A stretch of DNA of 64,000 nt, from NCBI RefSeq assembly GCF_004791165.1, contig NZ_SRUZ01000013.1:79954-143953 (forward strand). Reading direction: 5' to 3'. The translations under genes were made by a program, and so were the position numbers. The stretch comes from Mesorhizobium sp. M8A.F.Ca.ET.218.01.1.1. GTDB taxonomy: Bacteria > Pseudomonadota > Alphaproteobacteria > Rhizobiales > Rhizobiaceae. Under the pieces are notes generated by a model. That model worked only from the letters and a program-made list of their open reading frames with translations. It was not told the DNA's origin and did no database searches. This document shows, one piece after another, positions 26,311 to 35,841 of the stretch; position 1 is the first letter of the stretch; every line of letters starts with the position of its first letter.

Positions 26311-26748
26311 TTATGTCGGTCGTTCAGCCTGACCGGCATCGATCCCAAAAGCGGCCGTTCGGTCATGCGGGCAAGCAGCCCCTCAGGAATACCTGGCTTC
26401 CGGACATTCCAGTCAATGCGCCTCGTGGGAACGGTCCGTCATAAGCAGCCTCATAGATTGGAGCTGAGAACGCCGTTGGCGGCTGAGTACGGGAACGCGT
26501 TTCATTACCGGCGACGGCTTTGCGTCAAATGTCGGCCACACCGATGTTCGCCCCCGCAACGAAGCCTCACCTAAGAACTTTGCCGGAGACAGTCGCTATA
26601 GGATCTTGGCCCGGATCGTAAAGGGAACGCCACTGTCGGAGGAAATCCTTAAACGTGCAAGGAAGCGCCTGCATCGCTAGGCGCTCCCGGTCTCGACGAC
26701 GCCGTGACCGCTTAGCCAGCTCGACCTAGCGTGGACGAGTCCCCGCAA
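26311..26748. other. Intergenic region after integrase copy 2
   Basis: About 440 bp between the integrase cassette and the end of the SDR gene. Short frames show no recognisable family. I found no inverted repeats strong enough to report and no RNA gene. Confidence 0.4.
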
Positions 26749-27537
26749 TCAAACGGTCGGGACGGTGCCGCCGTCGATGACAAACTCGGCACCATGGATC
26801 GAAGCGGCCCGATCCGAGGCCAGATAGGCGATGACGTCGGCGACCTCGAAGGGTTCGGCTCCGCGACCTATTGAAATGCCGCCAAGGCCAGCCAGTACGA
26901 GTTGGCGCGCGTCCTCGATACTGCCACCGTTGGCGGCTTGGATGCGCTTGAGAAATACATTGGTCCCCTCGGTCATGATCCAGCCAGGAGAGACGACGTT
27001 GACCCTCACGCCCTTGGGACCCAGCTCCTTGGAGATGGACTTGCTGTAAGTCCGGAGCGCGGCTTTGGCGCTGGCGTAGGCGGTGGTTGCGTCGGGAAGC
27101 GGCAGGACCGACTGGATGGAGGTGACGTGCACCACCGCGCCGCTTCCCCGCTCGATCATCTGCGGAATCAGGAGCCGGTCGAGGCGGACTGTGGCTAGGA
27201 GGTTCAAGTTGAGCTCGGACAGCCAATGATCGTCCGTCAGGGCGACGAAGCCGCCGCCCGGCGTGGTCGAGCCCCCCAGCACATGGGCCAGAATGTCGAC
27301 GCCGCCTAGACGCTCGACCGCCGCTTTCGTCAAGCTTGCCGCACCCTCAGCCGTTGTAAGGTCCGTCTGGACGAATTCGACGCAGTCGATGGGATCCAGG
27401 TCTCCGCGGGCGGAGGTGATCACCCGGGCGCCGCCGGCCAGGAAGCGGTCAACGGTGGCGCGGCCCAGACCCTTGGTGCCGCCGCTGATGAGCACGCGCT
27501 TTCCAGCGAACTCGGTCGGATCAGCCTTGATGGTCAT
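26749..27537 (-). CDS. Short-chain dehydrogenase/reductase
   Basis: A 262-residue classical SDR with the coenzyme motif SGGTKGLGRA (about residues 19-28), the catalytic Ser in HVTSIQSVLPLPD and the active-site Tyr-Lys in TAYASAKAALR. The C-terminus HGAEFVIDGGTVPTV is the usual SDR ending. It is translated from an ATG overlapping the stop of the SnoaL-like gene (ATGA). The substrate is unknown. The pair is divergent from a LysR gene that probably regulates it. Confidence 0.9.
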   Translation of the reverse strand: MTIKADPTEFAGKRVLISGGTKGLGRATVDRFLAGGARVITSARGDLDPIDCVEFVQTDLTTAEGAASLTKAAVERLGGVDILAHVLGGSTTPGGGFVALTDDHWLSELNLNLLATVRLDRLLIPQMIERGSGAVVHVTSIQSVLPLPDATTAYASAKAALRTYSKSISKELGPKGVRVNVVSPGWIMTEGTNVFLKRIQAANGGSIEDARQLVLAGLGGISIGRGAEPFEVADVIAYLASDRAASIHGAEFVIDGGTVPTV

Positions 27538-27863
27538 GCCGTGATCTCCAGCGCTTTTATGGCGTCACTTTCGAGCGTAAAGCGGTAGGTGAAGCGGATC
27601 GGGCTGCCCTTAAAGTCGCCATGGGCAGGGCCTTCGACCACGACCTGACCGTTCTCGTGGCGAACGGCATCCGGCTTGAAAATCGCCCTGACCGGGATCA
27701 CCGCTTCTTCGAACAAGGTCCGCATTCCGGTGTAGCCTTCGTGACGGCCTTCATCTGCAAAAAGGACCGCGTCGCGCGTGAAGGGCTTCAACATTCCGTC
27801 TACATCGAGACGGGCGTTCGCGGCCACATACGCGGCAATCGGGGATGGAAGTTCGGGTGTCAT
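27534..27863 (-). CDS. SnoaL/NTF2-like small protein
   Basis: A 109-residue single-domain protein of the SnoaL-like (NTF2 cone) fold: an N-terminal helix AAYVAANARLDVDGMLKPF followed by strands VLFADEGRHEG, IRFTYRFTLESDAIKALEI. Members bind or isomerise small molecules or act as accessory proteins of oxidoreductases. The ATG at 27863 is chosen because AGAAGGA lies seven bases upstream; a longer frame to 27998 lacks a site. It is co-transcribed with the SDR gene downstream. Confidence 0.8.
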   Translation of the reverse strand: MTPELPSPIAAYVAANARLDVDGMLKPFTRDAVLFADEGRHEGYTGMRTLFEEAVIPVRAIFKPDAVRHENGQVVVEGPAHGDFKGSPIRFTYRFTLESDAIKALEITA

Positions 27864-28007
27864 TGTTTTGTCCTTCTTACTGCTGGGGCAGCCTCGAATG
27901 GCTGCTTGCGGTTGGCAGTGAAGATAGAGGTGGACAGGTCGCACGATAATGGGGACAATTCGGGATGTTTCATCACGAAAGTCGGGATAATTGTGCAAAG
28001 TAGCCTG

Positions 28008-28925
28008 ATGGAATTAGACGCAGTTCTGATGGTTGCGCGCCGGGGCAAGTTTCGCACGGCTGCGCTAGAGCTCGGAGTTTCAACGACCGCGCTCAGTAAT
28101 GCGGTGGGAAAGTTGGAACGCACGCTCGGCATACGGCTATTCAATCGGACGACGCGAAGCGTTTCGTTAACAGAGGCAGGTCAGCAATTTGTCGCGCAGG
28201 TTGCTCCCGCCGTGCAGGACATTCATGAGGCGATGGACGTCGCGCGCTCTCAACAGGCCACGCCTTCAGGCACGCTGCGCATCAACGCCTTTCCGACAGC
28301 GGCGCGGGAAATTTTTTCGTGGCTTGTCTTACCGTTTCTGCGCGAGCACCCTCTGGTCCACATCGATATCGTCACGGAGGGACGCCTGGTGGACATTGTC
28401 GCGGGCGGCTTCGATCTAGGCGTGCGCAGCGCCGATCTCGTGCCGGTCGACATGATCGCACTGCCTTTGGGGAGTGGAAGGCGTAACGTTGTGGTGGGCT
28501 CGCCGCGCTATTTGGAAACACACGGGACGCCCATCGTCCCCCAGGATCTCGCCGAACACTCTTGTCTTCGCGTCCGGCTTCCCGATGGCGCAATCTATCG
28601 CTGGCCCTTCGAGAAGGATGGACAATCGGTCCATATCGATGTCGACGGCGCCATCACCCTCGACGAAGCGAGCCTCGCACGCGCCGGCGCCCTCGCTTCC
28701 GTCGGTCTCACTCTGGCGATGGAATCCGACGTCCGCGACGACATCGGGGCAGGCCGCCTCGTTCGCGTGCTTGAAGATTGGACACCCACGCTCTCGCCCT
28801 TGAGCCTCTACTATCCGAGCCGCCGCAACCCGACCGCTGCGTTCAAGGCGTTCGTCGATTTCGCGCGGCGGCACAGTGGGGGCAGCGAGGCCCTGACGCC
28901 ATCCATAGGTCGGGAAGCGCGATGA
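28008..28925 (+). CDS. LysR-family transcriptional regulator
   Basis: About 305 residues. The winged helix (FRTAALELGVSTTALSNAVG, then GIRLFNRTTRSVSLTEAG) is followed by a LysR effector domain ending in SLYYPSRRNPTAAFKAFVDF. The ATG at 28008 begins directly at the conserved MELDAVLMVARRG; an in-frame GTG at 27993 is an alternative, and ribosome binding sites are weak for both. It is divergent from the SnoaL/SDR pair, the usual arrangement for a LysR regulator and its target. ACAATT (27955-27960) and AATTGT (27989-27994) form a modest inverted repeat in between. Confidence 0.9.
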   Translation: MELDAVLMVARRGKFRTAALELGVSTTALSNAVGKLERTLGIRLFNRTTRSVSLTEAGQQFVAQVAPAVQDIHEAMDVARSQQATPSGTLRINAFPTAAREIFSWLVLPFLREHPLVHIDIVTEGRLVDIVAGGFDLGVRSADLVPVDMIALPLGSGRRNVVVGSPRYLETHGTPIVPQDLAEHSCLRVRLPDGAIYRWPFEKDGQSVHIDVDGAITLDEASLARAGALASVGLTLAMESDVRDDIGAGRLVRVLEDWTPTLSPLSLYYPSRRNPTAAFKAFVDFARRHSGGSEALTPSIGREAR

Positions 28926-29169
28926 GCCTGGGCACGGTTGCCGCCCTGCATCTGTGCGCTGTCTGCATAAAGCATATGAGTTGCGGAGCAGCTCACAAAA
29001 TCACGGGACACTACTTGAACAAGTGACCACCACCCAGCGGGCTCGCACGCCAGAGCACCGGGTCAGCGGCCATCGAACGAGACACGCGCTCGGTAAGCCG
29101 GTCGTACCCTATGCTCGGGTTAGACCGTCGCGTAGGCACTTTGCAAGCTCAGGCCGGCGTGTGGCGATC

Positions 29170-29733
29170 TCAGGACGCTGTGCGCATTCGCCGGCTGCTT
29201 AAAAACTCCATGATCTTGTATGCGCTCATCGGTCGGCTGAGCGCATAGCCTTGCAAGATGTCACAGCCCAAATCCTTGAGGATCTTGGCCTGCTGCATTG
29301 TCTCGACACCTTCGGCGATGACTTCCACCCCCAAGGACCTGCCAATCTGCACGATTGATCCTACGACCTCGCGCTGCTGGTCTGACCCGGCGATTGGACT
29401 AATAAGTTGGCGTGCAATTTTCAGCCGTCGTGGTTGCAGTTTGAGCAAGCTGACAATCGACGCGTGGCCGGTGCCAAAATCGTCAATTTCTATGTCGATT
29501 CCGAGTTCCTTGATCTGGTTGACGTTCCAAACCATAAGCTCATCGGTATCGTCGAGGAAGATTGATTCGAGGAGCTCGAACGAAACGGTTCCTGGTTTTA
29601 TTGAAAGTGAAGTCAGGCTGTTGATCAGTTCATCGTCCTGCAGCCGTCTTGCCGAGACATACACCGAAACGCGCGGAACCAACAGCCGGGCTCTTTGCCA
29701 CTGATCAAAGTCCCGGAGAGCTTGCTCGAGCAC
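29170..29733 (-). pseudogene. EAL-domain protein, N-terminally truncated remnant
   Basis: 187 codons covering only the C-terminal two thirds of a c-di-GMP phosphodiesterase (EAL) domain: VSVYVSARRLQDDELI, FELLESIFLD, IEIDDFGTGHASIVSLL and EVIAEGVETMQQA are recognisable. The EAL motif itself and everything upstream are missing, and the usual KID motif reads KIA, so catalysis is not expected. The first codon available is a GTG at 29733; the frame is closed by a TGA about 50 bases further upstream. It is most likely the leftover of a larger sensor-EAL protein. Confidence 0.7.
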
Positions 29734-30159
29734 TAGTCGGTCAATGTCGAAACGACATTCAACTCTTCCGCAATTTCATCACAGCCGGAAGACTGGTCCA
29801 GGTCATCAAGGTGCGGAAGCGCTGATGAATGGCAAATTGCAAGGTTGAATCTCGGTCGGCCTAACTTCCGACCGGTGCAGGGTATAGGAGCAGACTTAAT
29901 CGAACCTTGGTGCCTCTGCTCAAAATTTAGAAAAGGCTCATGGAGATCAACGCTGATTGTCAGTCTGGACGGTAGATCGACGAGGAAAGCGAAACGGTCG
30001 GAAGCGAGTATCGCGCCAAGCGCTGCCACCGGCGGAAAAGGAAAGCGACAAAGCAGTCATCTCAACCCGCAACCGCTATCTTCTGCAGCGCGAAGGCTGC
30101 AACCGCCTTTTGTCAGGAAACGACGCATGGCTGTCCTGATTCATGGGGTCGGGTTCGTG
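29734..30159. other. Intergenic stretch between EAL remnant and IS remnant
   Basis: About 425 bp without a convincing gene. A minus-strand frame at 29733-30029 (98 codons) is open but resembles no family I know. The stretch probably contains decayed upstream sequence of the EAL gene. Confidence 0.4.
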
Positions 30160-30203
30160 TGAACTGACCCCCGAAAGTTGGACACAACCTTCGGGGGTTT
30201 TGC

Positions 30204-30642
30204 ATGTCCAGATATAGTGCGGGTTTCAAGCGCTCTGTTGTCGGTAGCTATGTCCCAGGCGCACGGCGATGCCGGGCCGTCGGGCAAATACGATCATTAC
30301 GACGCGGCGTTCAAGCTGTCGGTGCTCGAGCGGATGTGGAAGGAAGGTCTGTCGCATCGCCAGACGGCGGCACTGTTCAATATCCGCAATGCCGGTTGCC
30401 TGACGGAGTGGGAGAAGCGCTATCATGCGGACGGAATAGAGGTGCTCGGCCCACGCCCCAGAGGACGACCCATGTCGAAGCCGACCCCCGCAGTGCCTGT
30501 TGCAGCCCGTGACGAGGCCAAAACCCGCGAAGAACTGCTGGCCGAGCTGAAGCATCTGCGGATGGAAAACGCTGACCTAAAAAAACTGGAGGCCTTAACG
30601 CAGGGACACGCGCCCAAAAAGCGCAAGCCGTCCAGGCGTTAA
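30204..30642 (+). pseudogene. IS3-family OrfA (helix-turn-helix), disrupted
   Basis: The ATG at 30204 begins MSRYSAGFKRSVVGSYV, the first helix-turn-helix of an IS150-type OrfA, but the frame is lost after about 20 codons. The second helix-turn-helix continues in another frame (YDAAFKLSVLERMWKEGLSH, TAALFNIRNAG), followed by the GRPMSK linker and a leucine-rich coiled coil, ELLAELKHLRMENADLKKLE. The spacing suggests that most of the first HTH repeat was deleted. Confidence 0.75.
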
Positions 30643-30925
30643 GGCCGTTGCATCCGCTTAAGGGCCTGCTCGAACTGGCGAAGCTGCCACGCAGCACGTT
30701 CTATTACAGGCAAAAGGCGGCCGCGCGCCCGGACCGCCATGCGATGCTGAAGGAGGCGATCAAGACCATCTTCGACAACCCGGAACCTTCGACACCGTCC
30801 AAAGCCTGGACGAAGCCATCACGGACTACATCGACTACTACAACCAACGCCGCATCAAACTGAAACTCAAAGGGCTGGCCCCTGTGCAATACAGGACCCA
30901 GCCCTTAAATCTACCAGCTCAATGA
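30625..30925 (+). pseudogene. IS3-family OrfB (DDE transposase), core deleted
   Basis: The start of OrfB is visible (HPLKGLLELAKLPRSTFYY, then AMLKEAIKTIF), as is its very end in a different frame (SLDEAITDYIDYYNQRRI, LKGLAPVQYRTQP, stop at 30923-30925). The DDE catalytic domain between them is gone, joining near 30785. Confidence 0.75.
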
Positions 30926-30992
30926 ACCGTCCAACTTTACGGGGTCAGCTCAATCTGCCGGGCTTTCTTCTCGATGACTTTGTGGCTACAAA

Positions 30993-31742
30993 CTACTGAC
31001 CCATCCCGAACTTGTAGGTCAGCCTAGCCATCACGGCATCAACCTTTGCCACTGTGCGATAGGTCTCAGGATTAGCACCCAGGCTGCCGTCATCGAACAC
31101 GTTGTTGCCCGTGCTCGTCTTATGACCGAGGTCAATGTGGGTGTAGTCGACGCCGAGCGAGAGGTTGTTCGTAACGGCGTAGTCGATGCCGGCGCCAAGC
31201 GCATAGCCATTCTGCCAATCATTTTTCTCGTAGGTCACGAGAGCGTCGTTGTCTCGGGCTCGGAAATCGACCTTGCCGCCGGCATAACCCGCCTTCGCGT
31301 AAATCAGCACGCGATCGAAGGCATAGCCGACGCGGCCAACGACCGTTGCGTAATTCGAGATCTTGACGGTTTCGGTGTCACTGTCCGGGAAATAGGGACT
31401 GGTGATGGTTTTTCGGATGCCCGTTGCAGTCCAGGTCGCCTCGCCTCCCAGCACGAATTGCCCCCACTGCCATTGCGCGCCTGCATGAATACCTCCAGCT
31501 ACGCCGGCTTTGTTGAAGTCAAAGCCTTCCGTGCCGGCCGGAACGGCGTCGGTGAAAAACCCACCGTTCGGCTCCGTTACGTCCGTCGCCGTGATGTCAC
31601 CATTGGCAACGCCGAGGTGGCCGCCGACATAGAAACCGCTCCAGTCGTAGGCCGACCCAGCGATCGGCGCGACCATGTCGGCTGCTGAGGCTGTGCTTGC
31701 CGACAGGGCAGTAAAGGCGATAACTGCTAAGAATCTATTCAC
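30993..31742 (-). CDS. Outer-membrane beta-barrel protein (Omp25/RopB-like)
   Basis: About 249 residues. The GTG at 31742 has GGGAG seven bases upstream and is followed at once by a signal peptide (NRFLAVIAFTALSASTASA, cleavage before ADM). The mature protein begins YDWSGFYVGGHLGV, the hallmark of small alphaproteobacterial eight-stranded surface barrels, and ends with a beta strand ARLTYKFGMG. Alternating hydrophobic strands (NGYALGAGIDYAVTNNLSLG) fit a barrel anchored in the outer membrane, with a structural or adhesion role. A longer frame to 31823 lacks a ribosome binding site. Confidence 0.88.
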   Translation of the reverse strand: MNRFLAVIAFTALSASTASAADMVAPIAGSAYDWSGFYVGGHLGVANGDITATDVTEPNGGFFTDAVPAGTEGFDFNKAGVAGGIHAGAQWQWGQFVLGGEATWTATGIRKTITSPYFPDSDTETVKISNYATVVGRVGYAFDRVLIYAKAGYAGGKVDFRARDNDALVTYEKNDWQNGYALGAGIDYAVTNNLSLGVDYTHIDLGHKTSTGNNVFDDGSLGANPETYRTVAKVDAVMARLTYKFGMGQ

Positions 31743-31972
31743 GATTTTTCTCCCAACCCAAGACAATCCCTCGCATATAGCAATAGCCGGGACGGCTCTA
31801 AAAGTGTGTGATGTTTTTGCCACAAAGACATATTAGTTGCCACTATGAAGCATGGAGAGGTTCGATATCACCCCGGCACTTGCGAAAGGCAAGATAATGC
31901 CAAGTACAGCCCGATAGTCGGCACTCTTGCCGAGGATTCGGCTGACATTTAGCTACGGGCAGTCGCCCAGTC

Positions 31973-33385
31973 TTAGGAAAAGGCCCATTCTGGATCGCTT
32001 GGGGCAATCGCTCGCTCCCGCAGCAGTGAGCCAAGTTCAGTCCACGAGGGATCAGAAACGAAACTGCTCAGACCTCCACAGGCATCAGCGAAAGGCATAT
32101 CGCCGAAGCGGTCGATGACCTTGCTGGTTTCGCCTATGCTGCCCTTTCGGATCGACTCGAATGGATTCTCATCGCATTCAATGACGCGATGCCCCCAAGC
32201 TCCTGGCACATCATCGCTCGCGATAGCGCGTCGAAGGTCCGCATCCATGTCTGCGGTCTCTAGAGCCCGACAAATGACGTAGCGCATCAGGGGATAGTAG
32301 ACTGGCTGGTGGCTGCCTCCAAGCGCGCGCACCCCGGGCAGGATCGACAGGACCAGAAACATGAGGAGCAGATTCGGAACAAGGCTGCGGTTCGCTAGCC
32401 GCTCAATGATATCGGGAGCCGCGAAGCGAGCTACCTTCGTTCTGGTCGCCAGATTGACGAGTTCTCCACCCACCATGCGCAGCGGCAGGCGCTTTCCGTT
32501 TTCATAGTACCAAAAGAAATCCGTACCGCGTGCGAACCAGCCACCCCAGGGGCCAGCCCCCAGCCTGTCGATCTCGTCAAGGATATTCAAAGCCAGCTTT
32601 GGGCTTTCCAGCAACCTCGTACGCAGCCAGGAATCCTGGTCTGATAGGTGGTCCGCCACCAGGTCGGCAACATCCTCATCGTCGATTTGCAGGAAGGCAA
32701 AGCTCTCTCCGAACAGATTTGGCCAGAGGATACGATTGGCTGCCTTGATGGCATGCGCAGGCCGCTCGAACTGCGTCTTCGGCAGAAGGCTGCGAAGCAG
32801 GGCGGGGGCGTCTCCCTCGGCATTTGGCTCCGTTGGCACCAGCTCGAACCGGTATGATCCAGGCCCGGTCAGAAGGCTGTAGCCGATCATCTGGCTTCGG
32901 CTGAGACCGAACACGTTCACCGGCTTCCCGTCAATCATGATCCAGCCTGGCCCCTTGCGGGGCTTTTCAACGAGACTCACCGTTGAAACGGCATAGGAAA
33001 CGTAGGTCGAGCAGCCATGCGCCGAGAGGCCAAGCAGGCTGAAGATATGCGTGTAATAGGCCTCTGGCTCCATGAGGAGAAACAAATGCGGGCCGGTCTG
33101 CAACACGCGGCGTTGTTCTAGATCTTTGCATATTTGGGAGACGGCGTTGATCGGCAATCCGTTTCGCGTTCCCGCGTTCCTGATCGTGTCGAGCAGCCTG
33201 GCAAGCGCGCGGCTGCGAATTTCGGGTTCCTGTTTCTGGGCAGGCGCTTCGAACAAGCGGGACGCATAATCGCGAAGAGGGCGGCAATGATAGGAGCGCG
33301 TCCAAGGATAGAGCGCCGCCAGAGAGTCCAGCACCGCGTGCTTGGCGCCTGTGTCGGTCGCTAGCTCGTCCACCTCACGGTTCAT
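31973..33385 (-). CDS. Protein of unknown function, downstream of an MFS exporter gene
   Basis: A 470-residue, mostly soluble protein I do not recognise. One hydrophobic stretch, LLLMFLVLSILPGVRALGG (about residues 345-363), could be buried or membrane-associated. Other segments are rich in aromatic residues (GPWGGWFARGTDFFWYYENG; PEAYYTHIFSLLGLSAHGCS). No signal peptide and no nucleotide-binding or catalytic motif is obvious. Its ATG lies 11 bases inside the end of the MFS gene, and both follow an AraC-type gene, so it is the last gene of a three-gene operon. It may make, modify or bind the compound exported by the MFS protein; this is inference from position only. Confidence 0.8.
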   Translation of the reverse strand: MNREVDELATDTGAKHAVLDSLAALYPWTRSYHCRPLRDYASRLFEAPAQKQEPEIRSRALARLLDTIRNAGTRNGLPINAVSQICKDLEQRRVLQTGPHLFLLMEPEAYYTHIFSLLGLSAHGCSTYVSYAVSTVSLVEKPRKGPGWIMIDGKPVNVFGLSRSQMIGYSLLTGPGSYRFELVPTEPNAEGDAPALLRSLLPKTQFERPAHAIKAANRILWPNLFGESFAFLQIDDEDVADLVADHLSDQDSWLRTRLLESPKLALNILDEIDRLGAGPWGGWFARGTDFFWYYENGKRLPLRMVGGELVNLATRTKVARFAAPDIIERLANRSLVPNLLLMFLVLSILPGVRALGGSHQPVYYPLMRYVICRALETADMDADLRRAIASDDVPGAWGHRVIECDENPFESIRKGSIGETSKVIDRFGDMPFADACGGLSSFVSDPSWTELGSLLRERAIAPSDPEWAFS

Positions 33386-34628
33386 CCTTTCGCTGCGCGA
33401 TGCCGATGCTCAATGCAGGAATGCTGATAAGGAGCAACACTCCGAATCCGAAGAAGATCGTCGAAGGAAATACACTCTCGCCTATAACGCCAGCGATGCT
33501 GAAAATCACCAGTCCGAGCGCGACAGCGAGACTGTGCATGACGCCCTTGGCCCTGCCCAATACATTGCCATGCATCCGCGACTGCAGTGTGACCTCGATA
33601 CTCACCCGGCCCAGATTGTAGAGAAACCCCAGAGTGGCGAAGACGATCAATGTCCAGGGCGCCCGTAAAGTGATCAACGACATCCACGCGAGCGCCGTTG
33701 AGGCCAACAGCATGAGGTGCAGTATAGGACCACTGATCGCTCGTGTCAGCCTGACGAGAACAGCCGCCCCAATAACCGAACCAGCCGACCACGCGGCCTC
33801 AAGGTAGCCGAAATCGGCGGCGGTGCCTTGCTGCTCTTCGAAGACGAAGCTTGATCCGATCACCGTGACCAGCACCGCGCCTCCATAGAGAAGGGCATAG
33901 GCGGCAAACAGACGAAGGAGATTCCTGTCCATGTTCGGTGCCAGGCCAGTGGCCGTTCTGACACCTTGCGGGGGGAGGCCTGGCCGCATCCAGAAGAGTG
34001 AACCGGCTGAAACGAGGAACAACAGGGCGAGCACCAAGAACGTCAGGGCAGGGGAGCGCCCACCTAGCAACGACCCGGCTAGCAACGCTGCGCCGAGGCT
34101 GCCAAACTGCATGGTGAAGAACACGGTGGAATTCGTAGTCGCAAGTTCGGCGCCTCTCGTCATGAGCGGGATCATCGCTTGCGAGGCGGTCAGCGCGACA
34201 CGATCGCAAATCGAAAAGAGCGCCGCTGACACGCAGAGTGTCAAAAAGGCGTCCAGATACAGCACCGAACAAGCCGTAGTGAGCAAGATGGCAAAGCGAC
34301 CGAGGTCGGTCGCGATGTTCAATCGCCGTCGGTCAAACCGGTCCGCTGCCAGGCCGGCCAGAGGGCTTGCGACGAGTTCGACAACGCTGACGGTCGCAAG
34401 CAGTGCCGGCACGCCGGAGCCTCCGTAGCCTGCTGTGACAACAGTCCAGGCGGATGCGATGTAATAGCCGTTTCGACCGACTGCCGCTGATAGCGTGCTG
34501 GCCAGGAATCCAAGCCATAGCCGGGACTGGACGCCTGATCTCAGGTTAGCGTGAATTTGAAGTGTATTTGACAAGGGCGCATCCAATCGACGCTTGTCAT
34601 ACCCGCTGCCCAGATTGATGCTTAACAA
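33375..34628 (-). CDS. MFS transporter (exporter-like)
   Basis: A 417-residue major facilitator protein with about 12 hydrophobic segments. The loop 2-3 motif reads SPLAGLAADRFDRRRL, and the first helices contain LWLGFLASTLSAAVGRNGYY. The overall look is that of the EntS-like exporters of siderophores or antibiotics (MFS_3/MFS_1). It lies between the AraC gene (48 bases) and the unknown 470-residue protein (overlap of 11 bases). Export of a secondary metabolite is plausible; the substrate is unknown. Confidence 0.88.
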   Translation of the reverse strand: MLSINLGSGYDKRRLDAPLSNTLQIHANLRSGVQSRLWLGFLASTLSAAVGRNGYYIASAWTVVTAGYGGSGVPALLATVSVVELVASPLAGLAADRFDRRRLNIATDLGRFAILLTTACSVLYLDAFLTLCVSAALFSICDRVALTASQAMIPLMTRGAELATTNSTVFFTMQFGSLGAALLAGSLLGGRSPALTFLVLALLFLVSAGSLFWMRPGLPPQGVRTATGLAPNMDRNLLRLFAAYALLYGGAVLVTVIGSSFVFEEQQGTAADFGYLEAAWSAGSVIGAAVLVRLTRAISGPILHLMLLASTALAWMSLITLRAPWTLIVFATLGFLYNLGRVSIEVTLQSRMHGNVLGRAKGVMHSLAVALGLVIFSIAGVIGESVFPSTIFFGFGVLLLISIPALSIGIAQRKDEP

Positions 34629-34676
34629 TCACGCCTGATTTTTCAGTTCGTTGCTGAAATCACCGGAAGTATTGAA

Positions 34677-35564
34677 TCAGATCCTGGACCGGCGGCGGTA
34701 TTCCGTCGGACTGACGCCGAACGCCCGCTTAAAGGCGATCGTGAAATGGCTTGAGCTGCCGAACCCGCATTCCAGCGCGATCTCCGTCGCCGACAAATTG
34801 GTCGATCGCAGCAGGTCGGCGGAGTGATCCAGTCGACGCCGTGCGATGAACGCATGTGGCGTCATCCCGGTCGATTGCTTGAAAGCCCTACTGAAATGGA
34901 AACGGCTGACACCGACCTCCTTTGCCAGATCGGCGAGAGTGGGAGTCTCGTCCGACGACGATTCGATCATTGCGATCGCACGTTTGAGATCGAAGGCCGA
35001 CAACCCGCCTTTTGCCGGCTCATGATAGTGACCGTTGCGCCTGACCATCTGAACGAGCAATTGCATGGCCTGGCTCTCGACCATCGTCACGCTGATCGGA
35101 TCGGGCTGCCTGAGCTCGATGGCGATCCGTTGCAGGGCCATTTCCACCGTGCTGTCCCGAAATCCGATCGCAGCCGGCATGTCACCCGAGCGATGGCGCA
35201 CCATCCCGCCGAACGCTTCGTCGGTGAACCCTTTTTCAATCGAGATGAGCAGGTAGGCGGCCGTCGGCTCTCCTTCGTCCCACCCCGTCCAATCACTGCC
35301 GGCAGGCATATGGATTACCGAGCCAGCCCGACGCGGCGAAAACGAGATCCGACGCCCGTCGACGAAATCCTCTCCGCGGCTTGCCGCCCCTTTCAGGTTC
35401 ATCAGAAATATATGGCCCGGGAACGAAATTGCTGTTTCCTGGCGCTCCAGACCAGTTCTCCTGATCAAGTCTGCCTGTATGTGGCCCCAGCTGTCATGTT
35501 GGTGTGTAAGCGTGTGGTGCTGTGAACGGCGGATCTTGTTGGGATCGAGGCAAGGAGTGTCCAC
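34677..35564 (-). CDS. AraC-family transcriptional regulator
   Basis: A 295-residue regulator. The C-terminal hundred residues hold two helix-turn-helix units: TLADLAKEVGVSRFHFSRAF and ATEIALECGFGSSSHFTIAF, followed by KRAFGVSPTEYRRR. The N-terminal half is a cupin-like effector domain. It is the first gene of an operon with the MFS exporter and the unknown protein, and is divergent from a methyltransferase gene 277 bp away. It probably regulates both sides. The intervening 35565-35841 is relatively AT-rich and holds no gene. Confidence 0.92.
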   Translation of the reverse strand: MDTPCLDPNKIRRSQHHTLTHQHDSWGHIQADLIRRTGLERQETAISFPGHIFLMNLKGAASRGEDFVDGRRISFSPRRAGSVIHMPAGSDWTGWDEGEPTAAYLLISIEKGFTDEAFGGMVRHRSGDMPAAIGFRDSTVEMALQRIAIELRQPDPISVTMVESQAMQLLVQMVRRNGHYHEPAKGGLSAFDLKRAIAMIESSSDETPTLADLAKEVGVSRFHFSRAFKQSTGMTPHAFIARRRLDHSADLLRSTNLSATEIALECGFGSSSHFTIAFKRAFGVSPTEYRRRSRI

Positions 35565-35841
35565 GGATGGGAGCAGCCTTCATACTGAGAGTAGCCCACC
35601 CTCCCGTGTTTTGCCTAACCAGAGGTTGCTGGACAAATCACAACTAACTTAGGATTGGTAGAAGATGTGACTTTAGTAAAAAAATGGCAATCGTAGGAAA
35701 GCCGCTCATTTTCTGCAGGCCTACCAGTGCCCCGGCCAAGACTCGAAGCATTTTTAAACATTAGATCTCTCTTAATTGAGTGAAGTTTCCTGTCGAGCTC
35801 GTGGCATCTCACCAAAGCAACGGTGCGGGAGGCATAGTGCG

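Larger units (their letters stand above)
30160..30952 (+). mobile_element. IS3-family element, internally deleted, both ends present
   Basis: Left end TGAACTGACCCCCGAAAGTTGGAC (30160-30183, split here as TGAACTGACCCC and CGAAAGTTGGAC) matches the reverse of the right end at 30929-30952 with about three mismatches. The element is 793 bp, against roughly 1.2-1.4 kb for a complete IS3 relative, because the catalytic core of orfB is missing. No flanking target duplication is evident (GTG against ATC). It could be mobilised only by a complete relative elsewhere. Confidence 0.8.
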
